A stretch of DNA of 64,000 bases from Auricularia sp. M13 (GCA_037042915.1 CM073200.1:3716832-3780831); one strand, 5' to 3'; numbered from the stretch's first letter, positions 25,761 through 38,217 are shown. Numbers and translations are program-made. The notes: generated by a model not told the origin, from the sequence alone.

Positions 25761-28700
25761 ATGTCCTCGAGCACAACATCCCTCGTCGCCACTGCCAACG
25801 GCACCTCCCACTCGTCCAACACGCCCCGCCCGCAGTCGCTCGCGGCGTCCTCGTCGAGCCTCGCTGTGCACAACTCGGTGCACGATGTCGATGGTACTTG
25901 CTTTGAACAGCTGTTCCGTGAAAGCCCAATAATCGTACGGCAGAGGACAATACGGCCACTGGCAAGCGCCTGACGCTCAAAGGCAAGCAGGAGAGCCAGG
26001 AAGAGTGCGCACTCACCTCGCCCGCCCACACTTCGCATGCTCACTACGTCCCCAGGACTACCAGCGACCTCCGCTTGCTCGCAGTCTCAGCGCAAATAAC
26101 GGAGATTTCGTACAGCATATCGGACATTCAGACACGAATCTTCGGTGCGTACTGTCCTCAGACGTCTTATCAAAATGCCAACCCGTCTTTTATAGAGATC
26201 CAGGAACTGCGGCACCGTTCCTTAGACGAAGATAAGCCCGGCGGCGCCAGCAATGGCACCAATGGTTCGACCGGCGTCATCGACCAGGCACTCATCCATC
26301 TCGATGAGAAGCTTGAGGCCGTCTCTGCCAGTATATCCGCTATAGACGAGGCTCTTGGCGTCACACCTGGCAAGGAGGCAGAGGCAGTCGCGAAGCCTGC
26401 TAATTCCGAAGCCGATGTCCTGTTGCTTCGCAAACACGCCGCTCTCATTGAAGAATGGGAAGCAGTCCAGACGGAGGCGGAGACGCTTCGCGACGAGCTC
26501 AAGGAGGACAAATGGCTTGCCGTTTTCCGTACTGTCAGCGAGCAGGCGGAGGGCATGATGTCGTCGTTGGAGAAAGGGGTAACCCAGTGTCACGTACGTT
26601 CTCGCGGCTATAGAAAGATTGGACTCGCTTACATGTTTTTGTAGGATTTTATCTGGCAAGTGCAGCGACGCAACACGGAGGATCACCAGTCTACTGTGTC
26701 GTCCAGCACATCCATGCTTTCCGACAAGGCGATCAGCTATGAGACTTTCACAGCTTTGCACCAGTCTTTCGAGTCGAAAAAGAAGTCAGTGGATTTCTGG
26801 AAGCCTTCGTGTTACCTCGCTTATCTTCGCGTAGGTACTACATGCCCTCTATTACCAAGGTTCTTTCCGTTCTGGACAAAGGCGTACGGGACCGTGTGAC
26901 CAAGAACGGTGAATGCCTGCGGAGACACGCTGACCTTCGTGCACGATGGCACAATTTGCGTGAGCGGATTGGGCGCATCGACACGGAAATGGAAGCTGTC
27001 CGTCGTATGCTCGTGAACCGTGAGCTTGAACCCAGCGAGGCCGGTTCGACAGTGTCCCGGGTGACCAACAAATCGCGCAACGGCTTTCTCTCCACTACGA
27101 CAAGCTCACGCTCTCCATCGGCTACTCGCAACGTCTCTTCTTCGTCGACTGCCACGCTCAACAGGAGCATCTCCCCGTTTTCTAATATCAGGAAATTTGC
27201 AACTAAGGTCTCTGACAAGATCACTGGTCGCCAGACGCCATCCGCTCTTTTGACGCCGCCCTCCTCCACTGGCTCTGTGCGCTATTCCCCTGCCGAAACA
27301 CCTCCCACATCATCCCGTAAATCGACCTTCTTCCCATTCCGCTCCGCAAATACTACTACATCCTCTACTACCAGTACCCCAGCAACGCCGCCGAGACAAA
27401 CCAAGCACGGACACAGCCAGAGTCTTCAAAGCTCTCCTGCCAATGCCTCGCCGGCTGCTCAGCCGTCACAGGCCGCCAAGCCGAGGTGGAATAGCTCGAC
27501 GAAGATTGAGGACCAGCCGAACGCGACCCTCAAGTCCCCGACGCTGCGTAAGAAGACGTCAACGTCGTCAATCTCCACGGGTTTCTTTCGAAGTCCTTCG
27601 CCTGCGAGCTCTGCTTTTCCTCCTATATCCCGACCCATTACCCCTTCCGCAGCAAGCTCGTACAAGGCCTCTTCCACTACAACACGTACCAGCTCCTCGC
27701 GACCTCCTTCGCGGACAGCAACTCATACGAAGGCAGCCACTACATCATCGCCCCCGCGATCACATACTCCCAGTGCGGCTCCAGTTCGTTCGCAACCACC
27801 TAGCCAACCACCAGCGAGGGCTATGACTCCCGGCGGGACACTGATTGCGCGTGTTAAGACGCCTGGTGGATCTGTCATCCCGCCGCGTCCACGGCCACAG
27901 TCGCCTTCCCACATTCCCGCGCCGAAGGTCTCCATCTCGTCGCGAGGCTCAGATGCATCCGGATCCGACGAGGACTACGAAGGAATGCCCACCTCGCTCA
28001 TGCAGCGTGCTCTCTCGCCAGCGTTCTCAACCTCTGATGCCAGCGCTCAGTCCACACCATCGGGGAATCACCGCCCTCGTACACCGAGCAGCTCGCTCAT
28101 CCCCGTCCCGACATACGATCCGTCGTCGCGACCAGGCTCCGCCATGGGTCGCGCGAAGACACCCAATATGTTGCGGGCGCAGACTCCCGAGAACCTGTTG
28201 AAGGCGTTTGCACAGCAGGTGCCCTTCTACGGAAACGGCGAGAATATCGCCAGCCCTACGACACCTACGCCTAGTAAGCTGCCTGTTGGCCGTCCTAGTT
28301 TTGGTGGTCCTCCCTCCAGCTTCAAGGAGAGCCAGACACCGCCCCGCGCTTCATCGCGCCCTGCGTCGCGCTCGGCGATGTTCACGCCGAGTTTGGACCA
28401 AATGACTTACAATCCGGTCAAGACTGACCCCCTCGATGTTGAGGTCGCGAAATGTACGCAGGCTTACTTGCACTCTGATTGTCATTTCTGATTTTCTTTT
28501 GCACACATGTAGGCGTCAACAGCTTCCCCCACGGCTTTCTGGTTGAGCGCATCGACCCGCCGCTCAAGGCACCGCCGCGGCCAGGCGAGGAAGTGCGCGC
28601 GCAATATGCCGTTAGCAACGCTCTCGCGCGCAAGATCATCACCTGTCGCCTCGTCGTCATCAGCAGGACCAAGGGTACCGACTCGAGCGAGTCGCGCAAG

Positions 28701-28775
28701 GTCATGTGCCGCGTCGGCGGCGGATGGCTCGACTTGCAGATGTACCTTCTCAACCGCCAGGCAGGGATGTCTTGA
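25761..28775 (+). CDS. KAR9: Kar9-domain protein with C-terminal GAR (GAS2-related) microtubule-binding domain
   Basis: Likely cortical or microtubule plus-end linker that orients the spindle and nucleus. Seven exons (25761-25893, 25944-26004, 26056-26144, 26196-26593, 26645-26784, 26835-28453, 28513-28775) give 900 residues with all phases agreeing. The first third is helical and coiled-coil-like, typical of the Kar9 family (LLAVSAQITEISYSISDIQ, MPSITKVLSVLDKGVRDRV). The middle third is a Ser/Thr/Pro-rich basic disordered region with many SP and TP phosphosites. The last exon carries SNALARKIITCRLVVIS and VMCRVGGGWLDLQMYLLNRQ, the GAR domain core. Kar9 plus a GAR domain is the arrangement I recall from basidiomycete homologues. 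Confidence in the GAR domain is high, in the Kar9 label moderate. Confidence 0.85.
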
Positions 28776-29008
28776 GCCTTTCCGGATCACCATTATGTTG
28801 GTACCCTGCTGCATTCTGTATACTCGACATGTTTTCCGTTGCTTGCTCCTGCTTTGCTCAACATGACTTATGTAGTTGGGATTTCCTCTTTCTAAGTGCG
28901 CCTAAATAGGACAATGCTTTCTTAAACATGCTCCCAAGCTCGAGGAGTTTAATTACTAATCTGAAGCTGCAAGATGACACTAAAATACAGATGCGATCCC
29001 ACAATCGC

Positions 29009-30694
29009 TCATTGTGAGGGAAGCTTGAGGCATGTAGTCCGCAGGCCGTCACCGCACCACTTCGCAACCTCGATGAGCAAGTCACGTTTCTTGTCCAGCG
29101 CCGTTGTCGAACGAAGTTCGTAAAGTGTTGCTGTCAAGACGAACATCAGCCGCGGGGCTGTCATGGAATAATTCTCGGTTCGTACCAAGGTTAAACAATA
29201 GGGGCTCTGCAGCAGTCACAGATGCTGGGTTCAATTGGAGACTGCTCTCCAGTATCTCTGTCGCCTATCAGACAGGTGAGCAGAGTCCATACTGGGCAGC
29301 GTTATGCATACCTCTTGGACCTTGCCTGATGACAAAAGGGAAACAGCCAAGTTATTGGCGACCTGTCGGGCACGCGATTGAGTCACAAAAACAGATCTCT
29401 TAGGACAACGCACAGCAGCATTTTCCGGGTCAGCTTCCAGCATGTTCGTGAGCACGGTTTGAGCCTCTTGCCAGTCGCCACGCGCAATGGCAAGCATGGC
29501 GCGGTTCAGATCCTTCGTTGATGCCGCTGCGATCTCATCCTTATCCACGATATCATAATGCTTCTTAGCAGCATCCAGATGACCAGCCTGCAGATATATT
29601 CTTGCCACCGCTGACCGCATGACGGCAGAGCTGGAGCATAGCGGTTCGAGCAGTCGTGCGGCAGCCGTGAAATTCTGTCGATCACCAGGTCAGAACACAA
29701 ATATGCGGGAAATACGATGCGACCGACCTTCATCTCCATTAATTGCGTCGCGAGCATGAGACACAACCGCGCCGCGCGCTCCTTCCACATCTCGACGTCG
29801 TCGGGCGACGCGTTTGCGTTCTTCGACTTGACCTTGCAGCTGCGCAGCAGCACGTTGAGGTCGTCCATGTACCCCAGCGGGTTGGCCGACCAGTACTTCA
29901 GGCGGGCATGCATGACATGCAGCTCGAATGGTACAATGTGCTCGAGCACGTAGTCGCGCGCAGTGGCGGGTTCTATGTTGTGGATGACGGCAAAGAGGTT
30001 GCCGCACTCGGCGATTGTCTGGTTGAATAGGCGCAAACGCGCCAGACTGGCGAGGCGGACATGCCAGAGCCCCAGTGCGAGATGGGGATCCTGCGTAGAG
30101 AGTACGATGCGGTCGCGCGCCATGGTGGCGAGTGCTCTCCAACTATTCGACATCTAACGAAGCCGCGGTTAACATTGGTTTGCTGGTCTTCAGACTAAAC
30201 TCACGACGAGCGTATGAAAGTCCGTCTTATGCCACGCGCCGGACAGGTCTCGGTGCGGTCTCTTCTCGGGCTGCGGCACATACTTGATGAGCAAGGTCGT
30301 GAGAGGGTCTGTCTGCAGCCATTGAGCACCCCAGCGACAGCTAAGCGCGACTGCGCACGTTGGGGATGGGCAAGAACAGCGTCGACGCCTTGATGCCAGA
30401 CAAGTCAAACTGCGGCCTCTCCACCGCGAACTCGGCCCGCATGAGAGGCGTCCCCGGTGGGATGTAATGGTGCCCTAGTCTCGCAGTACCGGGAGACTGA
30501 GATTGCGCACGGTCAGGCTCGGGCCCGGGCGCGACAACATATTGCGCAGGTGCATCGGATTCAGCGTTCGGCGGCGTGGGCGGGAGATCCTTGGACTCGT
30601 CGACCACTATTGCGGGCAGTGCGCGCTCCCCCGCGGGAGGACTGTTGATGGCGATGTTCTGCTGCTCGCCGCCATCGTCGCCTAACGCGGACAT
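29009..30694 (-). CDS. TRAPPC12: TRAPPC12-like protein (TRAPP tethering complex, TPR-like repeats)
   Basis: Probable subunit of the TRAPP III tether acting in ER-Golgi traffic and autophagy. It starts at 30694 (MSALGDDGGEQQ) with a Pro-rich disordered N-terminus, then GTPLMRAEFAVERPQFDLSG. A helical-repeat body follows: DPHLALGLWHVRLASLARLR, LEHIVPFELHVMHARLKYW, then NPLGYMDDLNVLL, MWKERAARLCLMLATQLMEM, and AGHLDAAKKHYDIVDKDEIA. The end is FNLA joined to TLYELRSTTALDKKRDLLI through an intron (GTACGA donor near 29200), then EVAKWCGDGLRTTCLKLPSQ. The ALDKK ending and the MHARLKYW block match TRAPPC12. Several introns are inferred and not all were placed. Convergent with KAR9, 233 bp apart. Confidence 0.85.
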
Positions 30695-31205
30695 GTTCAA
30701 AAGCAGCACGCGTCGGTCGGCTTTCTCCGCACCTTTCCCTCTTCAAAATTTTCTCCTCAATGCACCTCCACAACCGCCACGGATTGAACATGCAAGATAA
30801 TTCATTACTCGCTGGGATTATCTGTGTCGCACACCGTATCCACTGTGTCGAGCACTAAACTACCCAGCAATATCGAAATTCAGCACGCCTATGCAGATCG
30901 TCACCCCTCACAGCACATCCACGCGGCGACGTTTTGATTAGTGCGGCACATCCATCCCATTTATTTCGCATCTATACCGCATCTCTGTTCATATTATCGA
31001 CTACGCTGTCGTTTGTATATAAAGTGAATGGATAATCTCGTGTTTCTACAGGTCAGATTTGGCTGGCCGTGGTGCATGGTGTCCCCCTCTGCAACAAACC
31101 CTGGGCAACGGCGGCGGTGTGGCCGCGCAATCTCGAAAGATGAGCAGCTTACTTTGTTAACGACAGCGAGGAATGCGAATGCGGCGCAAAGCAAATAAAG
31201 ATTCT
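30695..31205. other. Intergenic between TRAPPC12 and the DUF2408 gene
   Basis: Upstream region of TRAPPC12 and 3' end of the DUF2408 gene, both on the minus strand. Short ORFs only; no element recognised. Confidence 0.5.
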
Positions 31206-33164
31206 TCAGAGATCCTCGTCGTCCGCCTCGCCCATGGATTCCTTCAGCTGAAGAACACGATCAATAGCTGGATCGCATAATGCGACTTCAATGCACACCA
31301 TTTCAAGCAGTTCGTGACATTCATTGAGGTGTGCCATGAGGATACCCTGCCCCTCGGGTATGGAGCCGTCTGCCCCAACAAACTTGCCATCCTTGCGCAT
31401 TTGGTCGATTTGGTGCAGTGCGAGTTGGTACTGCATGTTTCAGCATACGAGTGAAGGCAAGTAACTTACGACGCACAGGGTACAGGTCTCGCGGCGAAAA
31501 TGGCCCTCCGTATTTGAGCACCTCATTCAGACATTTCTTAACCGTAGACAGCTTGTTCGCCTGCAACCAGGGTAAGTATGGTAAATAACCGCGTTCTGAC
31601 AAGGAACCACCCACAATCGGCATCAACTCCTCAGAGACGGGCTCGCTCGACGACAGCAGGCGGTAGATCAGACCATAACACCGGCGCAATAGGAACAGCA
31701 AAACCTGAATTCACATTGAAGCGGCAATACAACGCGATGAACGAGCCTACGCACATATTGTCCTGGCGGCCGATTGCCCTCCGCGTCGACAAACTTGCCG
31801 TCCACGCGGAGCTGGTCGATCTCCTGGAGACCGAGTATGTACACATACAGATCGGTCTCCCGCAGCGTCCACCGATGAGTCAGGATAAGGCTTTCGAGTC
31901 TCTGACGCATTTCGGAGAGTCGGTCGTAAATGGGCTTGAGTGCCGGCGCGACGTGCTGCGACTCTTGGCGCGCCTTGATCTCTTGTGCGATCTCGAAGCA
32001 CTCCTCCAGCAGGGAGGAGCACATCGCCTGGCTCTTGGGCACGGACGCGCCGCCGGGGCCGAGGAACTTGCCGTCCACGCGCTTCCTGCACAGCGGGAGA
32101 GAAAGTGTTCACATCGGAGCGCTGCGACGCCTTCAACCAGGCCAGGCGCGAGTGAAGGGAAAAGCACGCAACCCATCAATTTTCCGCAACTCCTCCATGA
32201 TGGGCTTGAGGTCGTGCTTGGATACGTTGTCCTTGGCCGAGAGCACCGCGAGCTGCCGCCGCAGCGCGACGAGCTTCTCGTGGATGGGCACGAGCTCGAT
32301 GGAGAGCACGGACAGCGAGTCTTGCATGTCGTTCAGCACCGCGTCTGCACATATTGGTCAGCACCGTCGCGTCTGACTGTGCGAGCGGGAACGGAAGGCG
32401 GGATGCGGGACTGACCGCATTCATTCAGCTGGCGCTCGAGCAGGCGAGTCATCGCTTCTGGGTGCTTCCCGCTCTCGATATCGGCCTCGACGATACCGCG
32501 CAGCTCGTCGATGCGCGCGCGGAACGGCTGCAGGTCGGCCTCGCCGTAGACCGCAGATTCGTTCATGTGGTCGAGCAGTTGCTGTCCCGCCGTTATGAAT
32601 TGAGCGCCTGCAGTTGACACACGTGCCGCAAAGCTTACCCGGATAGTGGCAATCTGAGGCAAAAAGGATGCAGTCAGCGGCGGAGGCTACACTAGCAAAT
32701 GGAGGTTAAACGCACCTGACAGTAGGTGGCCGGACATTCGCGCGTCTTGCCTATGGTGAGGAAGAAGAGCGAGAGCAGGTTGAAGACGTCGGCGAGGGTC
32801 GTGTCGAGGCGGTTGGGCGTGTGCGGCGCGGACTCGTCGCGGACGTCGTTCAGGAGCGTAACTGGAGCGAGGTATGAGTCATCGATGCGCCAAAGACACT
32901 GCGCGCGCACCCTTCTTGACGATGGCCTGGTACAGGTTGAGCACGTCCGATGCGCGGATGGGCTCGTCGCGGTTCTTCTTGAGGGCAGTCAGCCGGTTCC
33001 GTATGCTACGGCGCGGCGTGAGCACAGCAACTTTGCCGCTGTGGCACGGAAATCCCACTTGATTACGCCCTCTAGAATGCTGAGTTCTGCAGCGCAGTCA
33101 CGTCGAGTCAGCCATCAGAGAGCATACACTGGCCCGCAGACGTGCCTTCTTGCGGGACGGCCAT
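31206..33164 (-). CDS. DUF2408 family fungal protein
   Basis: Conserved fungal protein of unknown function built from two related helical DUF2408 modules. The model starts at 33164 (MAVPQEGTSAG); introns with GTGTAT and GTGGGA donors then give ILEGVI and IRNRLTALKKNRDEPIRASD. Later exons hold LADVFNLLSLFFLTIGKTRE, and module one, ADLQPFRARIDELRGIV to KHDLKPIMEELRKIDG with VDGKFLGPGG. Module two has ALKPIYDRLSEMRQRLESLI with RVDGKFVDAEGN, LLFLLRRCYGLIYRLL, and a third VGADGSIPEGQG. The repeated DGKFxGxxG loops, each after LxxIDxLRxxG-like helices, define the family as I recall it. The acidic C-terminus ends EADDEDL. About ten short introns are present. Functional assignment is not possible from sequence. 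Confidence 0.75.
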
Positions 33165-33858
33165 GGCGAGTGACTCTGACTTGAGGGCAAAAGACAGAGC
33201 AGGAAAACTCCGACGGTGCCTTCTGAATCACCGCCACAGCTGATACACTGTCGATCTTATCCATCGCCGGCTAGCCCCAGCAGTCTGCAGAAAACTCTAT
33301 ACCTGCCCTTGTCCGCCTCACAACGATTGACAAGCAACCATACAAGCTTCGCACGCAAGCCATCCAGCTGCATCTGACCCTGGGTGCCATGCGCGGGGTG
33401 CAAACGCCCGCATCCAAGCAAGCTTTCGGCATTGCGGATTGCGTGGCCGCTTAGTAACACCCTCACGTTTTGTAGTTGTCAGCCTCCACGACCCACCGGC
33501 GCCATAGCTAGTAAGCATCCATGACCGGCTGCAGTACATCCTCGGGCATCCGCGGGAACGCTCAAAGGCGTCGGCGTCCAGTGAGTGACGCAAAGCCCCA
33601 TATAGCTGCAATTTTGACACGCGTGTATGCTTGTATGCTGCGACGACCACGCGTCGCGTCTCGCTCACCGGAGAGGTTGTCACACCGGTTTACGCCACAA
33701 AATCCGAGGGTGGTTCCCGATCAAGATTCCAGGGTGTCCAAGCGGCTCTGATGCGCAAGAAAATTTATGCAACGAGGGGGAGTAAACGCTTGGTGTGCGA
33801 TGGACGGACGATATGCAATGCAAAGAGTGGGGAGTGGCGACGACAGCAATGGAATAAT
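33165..33858. other. Intergenic between the DUF2408 gene and TIM44
   Basis: Promoter side of the DUF2408 gene and TIM44 3' region. ORFs seen here on both strands are Cys/Trp-rich without motifs and look like noise. Confidence 0.5.
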
Positions 33859-35547
33859 CTAAAGATAATTTCTCGCGCTTCGGCGCGCCATCTATAGCCA
33901 GTCAGCATAACGGCGTGGAAAGATGAGGCGGAAATACGCACCTCGACGACCTTCCAGCCTCCAGTGAGCTCGTTGGCCAGGTCGGCCTCATCTGTGGACC
34001 GGGTAAAGACAGCAGCGTACATGCACTGCTCGACCTTGTCCTCCGCGCCGACGGCGATTTCGCCTGTCTTAGCGTTGCGGAAGAGCAGTACTTCTTGCGT
34101 TTGGAACTGTACAACGAGCACCGGAATCTCGTTATCGAGAACTTTACCGGATACGATCTGCACACGTCCGTCAATGATTTGTCCCACAGCACATGAGGCA
34201 AGACGCACGTCGACGTCCCGAATGTCGAGCACCTTGCTGTCGCTGATAAGCCCCTGCTTGAGATAGACTTCAAGCGTCGCCATGAGGACATTATACGTCT
34301 TCGGACCAGAACATGAGCTCCATGACCGTAAGTGGCAGACAAAATGTGCCATACCGCCTCGCTGCACCACATCTTCAAGAGCTCCCTGTCCGCGCTGAGA
34401 TACGCATCCACAATCTCCGGGACGATGTATTCTCTAAGCTCGCGCCCAAAGCTCTCCATGTCGAAGCTGGGGTCAATCTCGCGGAACATGCGAATGACCT
34501 GCGCCGTCTCGTTCTCGTCGAACCAAGAGCCAATAGTGCTCGTGATGCCGCGGACGGTCGCGACGAGCTCGTTCTCGGACTCGTCGTACGCCTGGCGCCA
34601 CTGCGCGATTTTGCGCAGGACGGGGTTCGACTGCTTCACGTGTTCCCATTTGGCGTTCTTGACGGATGATTCGTGCAACACCAGCGCAGAGCCCGCTCTA
34701 CGTCACATTAGCCAGGAAAGCAGCGTCGCAGGGGGGAGGACGTGCTCGGGATTTTCATCGACTTTGGGCGAGCGCGCGCGCGCGACCGCAAAGCCCTTGT
34801 CTTTGCCCAGCTTAAGCAGCCGCTGCTGCCGTCGCGCGCGCCGCGCCTCCTTCTCCTCATACCCCGCGTGTTTTGCGCTCCCGCTGTCGTCAAGCGCGTC
34901 GATGATGGTTTCTGCAAATGCCTTGTACGCCTCCGTCTTGCGTATCGGCTCGGTGGTCTTTTCAATGCCGCTGGCCACTGCCGACGACGCTTTTGATATC
35001 TACGCAAGACGTTTAGTACATGCACACATCCGCGACGGCGCGCGTTACGCACTGTACGCATTAGGTCGCTCTCCTCCATGGCTTTGACAGCCTCTCCGAC
35101 GGCGTCCGACACCTTCAGCCCACGTTTCCGCAGCTCCTCCGCCGCGGCGCGCAGCTTAGGATTCTCTTTTATACTAGACGTAAGCTACGCCAAAGCCGTC
35201 AGCGCGCTGAGACCGAAGAGAAGCGAGTTACGCACGCGCGCTCGCTCATACATCTCGCGCGCACGGCGCATGGCCTCCGAGTCCTGGATCTTCTCGACGT
35301 CCCCCTGCAGAGTCTTGACGCTGTCAAGCAGCTCGCGGTCCTTCCGGATCTCCTCGCGCAGCGTGTCTACAAACGCGCGGTACGGTGATTTGGGCACGTC
35401 GTCCGCGCAGGGCGCCGACGAGTGAAAATTTCGCGCCGTCGCGCATAGCGGTAATTGGGCTGCTGATGGCGGGGCATAGAGCCTGCCTGTGCGGGCAGAC
35501 AAAGCCCGGGCGCGGGCTGCGCGGGCGAGAAGGTGTCGGGGCAGCAT
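33859..35547 (-). CDS. TIM44: Mitochondrial import inner membrane translocase subunit Tim44
   Basis: Matrix-side adaptor that recruits mtHsp70 to the TIM23 channel. The N-terminus (MLPRHLLARAARARALSART, then RNFHSSAP) is a basic, Ser-rich mitochondrial presequence. SPYRAFVDTLREEIRKDREL is the conserved Hsp70-interaction region. Charged helices follow, with VKAMEESDLMRT and EKTTEPIRKTEAYKAFAETI. The C-terminal Tim44 domain has IGSWFDENETAQVIRMFREI, DPSFDMESFGRELREYIVPE, and IVDAYLSADRELLKMWCSEA. It continues with EVYLKQGLISDSKVLDIRDV and EIPVLVVQFQTQEVLLFRNA. An intron (GTGCGT donor near 33938) joins GGWKVVE to the final MARRSARNYL, matching the family's C-terminal MAR motif. About five exons. 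Confidence 0.95.
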
Positions 35548-35795
35548 ACTGGCGGTTGAGGAGAGCTCGGCAACTGAGGAACAAGCTGGAATCAAGTCCG
35601 TGAGTAGATTTAATACTACATAATAGCACCTCAGATAATAGATTCATAGAGTTTGTTTATGGATACACTTCGTGTTGTTATGGACGATGAGAACGAGACG
35701 GAAATTGGCCTGAACACTCAAAGGATCTTTACCAAATTTCAACGTTCAATTAACAACAGTGGCCGACGAAGGAATTCTCAGTCAGTCATGCGGTG

Positions 35796-36191
35796 TTATA
35801 CAACGTGACCAAATGGCTTCGAATCCCGTACCAAGTTGCTTCGCCAGCTTTGTTGTCCATGAACGTTGGCTCCGACCAGTGACCACTCCATGGAGAGTCG
35901 ATATTCACCCAACAGCCGCTGCCACGACATTTGGGGGCCGAGCTCGGACTCCTTTGCTTCCACATCGCCATCGCTATCTGGCAGTGGCGCACGCTCCTCA
36001 ATACGGTCGTACTTGTCAAGTATTTGCTGCAGAGTGGAGGTGGGCGGAAGCGAGTTCATGAGTTTGTTGCGGTCGGTGTGCAGAATCGAGAACCATGGGC
36101 CGACGGTCGCGAGCAGTGTGGTGTGATCCTGGGCAGTGTTGCCACTAACGCGAATAGCGGGGTCGACTGTTAACTACGGAACAATATACAT
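35796..36191 (-). CDS. Small hypothetical protein, N-terminus uncertain
   Basis: I do not recognise it. The open frame from about 36157 to 35796 reads DHTTLLATVGPWFSILHTDR, then NSLPPTSTLQQILDKYDRIE, an acidic stretch, and SWQRLLGEYRLSMEW, which looks like real protein (amphipathic, balanced composition). A start at 36191 (MYIVP) would need an intron of only 33 nt (GTAGTT to GCGTTAG) but keeps phase. Met at 36059 gives a shorter 87-residue version without an intron. The last 25 residues may be an unspliced intron. It lies between TIM44 and the divergent tropomyosin gene. Confidence 0.3.
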
Positions 36192-36320
36192 TGGTTGGTT
36201 GTATGCGCTCTTGCTTAGGCGATGTGAAGGGGGCGTAGATGTTCCAAAGCGAACTCCGCCGCGCCCGCTTCACTTGGTCTATCTCCTCCACTCGCCCATT
36301 CCGCCCGCCGACTCGACGAT

Positions 36321-36997
36321 ATGGACAAGATCAGGGAGGTGTGTGCCTGCAGCTGCATCGCTGGGCATCGCGCCCGCCAGCCGCCAGAGGGTCTGATCAT
36401 CGTGCACAGCGTCTCGCGCAGCTGCGGCAGGAGGCGGACAACGCCGTGACGCGCGCTGAGGAGGCCGAGGCGAAGAACAAGAAGTACGAGCAGGAGATTC
36501 TGCAGAAAGACCAGGAGATCCTCTCGCTCCAGCACAAGCTCTCCATCCTCGACGCCGACCTCGAGAAGGCCGAGGCGAAGCTGGCCGAGGCCAAGACGGC
36601 GCTCGCGGACGGCGACGCCAGCCGGAGCACGAACGAGAGCCTGAACCGCAAGATCCAGCTGCTCGAGGAGGAGCTCGACGCCGCAGAGAAGAACGCCAAA
36701 GAGACGGTCGAGAAGTCCGTGGCCGCCATCTATCTCTTTACGTTTAATCTCGCTCACATCTATCTACTCGCCCCAGGCTGCGCCAGGTCGACGTCAAGGC
36801 AGAGCACTTTGAGCGCCAGGTCCAGCGTCTCGAGCAGGAGCGCGACCAGTGGGAGAAGAAGTACGAGGTACGCCCTGCCGTCCGCTGCGCCTGCCCAGCA
36901 GCCTCGCCTTACGCTGCGTCCACAGGAAGCCCAAGCCCGCTACACCAAATCCAAGGCAGAACTCGACGACCTCGTCATCAGCATGGAGGGCATTTAA
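36321..36997 (+). CDS. TPM1: Tropomyosin
   Basis: Coiled-coil dimer that lies along actin filaments and stabilises actin cables and rings. Four exons (36321-36338, 36410-36714, 36777-36867, 36926-36997) give 161 residues, the exact size class of short fungal tropomyosins (Cdc8/Tpm1). The first exon codes only MDKIRE. The rest is an uninterrupted heptad repeat (RLAQLRQEADNAVTRAEEAE, QDQEILSLQHKLSILDADLE, EELDAAEKNAKETVEKLRQV) with no proline. It ends SKAELDDLVISMEGI, close to the usual fungal ending. An 18-nt first exon holding the start codon makes this gene easy to misannotate. Confidence 0.95.
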
Positions 36998-37231
36998 ATC
37001 GCACGCGATCGCTATTCTGGCATACCTGGCATACTGGCCATACCTACACCCTCTTTCCCTGCCATTTTCTCATTGTAACGATTTCCCTCCTTCTATCCCG
37101 CTTGGCTCCAGTCTGCGTCCCACTCTTATGGAATCAACTAAATTCCCGATCCACGAACGTCGCGCGGCGCCGTCTACTCTACAACATAAGCTTCAATATT
37201 CTGCTGCTACAAGTACACGACGGTTCGTTTA

Positions 37232-37954
37232 CTACTTTTTCGGCTCAGATCCGTTGCTCTCGCTTCCATCTTTGAACTTGAGCGAGATTGAGTTGACGCA
37301 GTGGCGTTCGTCGGCTGCAAAACGCGCAATCGTCAATATGCCGGCTTGTATTATCCTCGCCCGAAAGGACGCACTCGGTGTGGGGAAACCTTCACCCTTG
37401 AAGACATGGCCTAGGTGGCCGCCACAAGCCGTGCACGTTATCTCAGTCCGGGTCATACCCAAGCTTTTATCTTCGTGTCTGCATTTCCATGAGCAAATGT
37501 ATGCACACACACATAGGACAGTACGAACCGGGACACTGCTCCAGGAATGGCTGCAAAGTCTCTGTAAGACAACGAGCCAGAGGGGATGCAGCGTACGCAC
37601 CGTCAAAGAACGCGGGCCACCCGCACCCCGAGCTGAATTTGGTCGAGCTGGTGTACAGCGGCGTGCCGCAGCCCGCGCATTCGTACACGCCCGGGGCCTT
37701 GTGGTGCTCGTACTCGCCTGTGCCAGCGGGCTCGGTGCCCTTCTGGCGCAGGATGCGAAACTGCCAGACATAGCAGTCAGCTCGCAATGACGTTATGGCA
37801 GCGCGCTCAGGCGCACTTGGGCGGGCGACAGGACCGCGCGCCATTCTTCGTCGGTCTTCTGGATGGCGGACATCGTGCGTGTGGAAGTCGAAAGTGCTGC
37901 GCGGTGCAGGAGGGCGGCGCTGAGTGGGCGGATGAGGTGGCGGATCGCGTGCAT
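37232..37954 (-). CDS. MXR2: Peptide methionine (R)-S-oxide reductase MsrB
   Basis: Reduces methionine-R-sulfoxide in proteins. Five exons (37954-37817, 37760-37601, 37550-37529, 37478-37375, 37314-37232) give 168 residues. The start at 37954 gives [20 protein letters not shown], a likely mitochondrial presequence; a second Met (37873, [15 protein letters not shown]) would give a cytosolic form. Core motifs are [79 protein letters not shown], and the catalytic Cys in [13 protein letters not shown]. The two CxxC pairs are the structural zinc site. The third exon is only 22 nt; skipping it would remove IPGAVS and shift the frame. Tandem to the RED-like gene. Confidence 0.95.
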
Positions 37955-38217
37955 GAAGCGCTTTTTATGCCGTTGCGAGCCACGGCACCGCTCCCATCTC
38001 ATCTTATCCCGCGATGCAATGCAATCTTGGTCAGACCCGACATCGGGCACGCTTCTGTCAGCCTTCCGGGCCTCCCGGTCGGGATGCAGTTCAGATCGCA
38101 GGGGCATGATAGGCACTGCATAGTGCCTGGCATCGGTGTAAGCAGACTGAACAGATCTAGGAACGACACCAAGACGGGCATTGTATACAATCGTCAGCGA
38201 GATATAATCACAACTCC

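Noticed and set aside
33318-33683. 121-residue minus-strand ORF between the DUF2408 gene and TIM44
   Set aside because: Cys/Trp/Arg-rich with no periodicity, motif or splice support.
36215-36757. Leu/Val/Arg-rich minus-strand ORF opposite tropomyosin
   Set aside because: Pure antisense of the coiled coil (GAG/AAG codons read as CTC/CTT).
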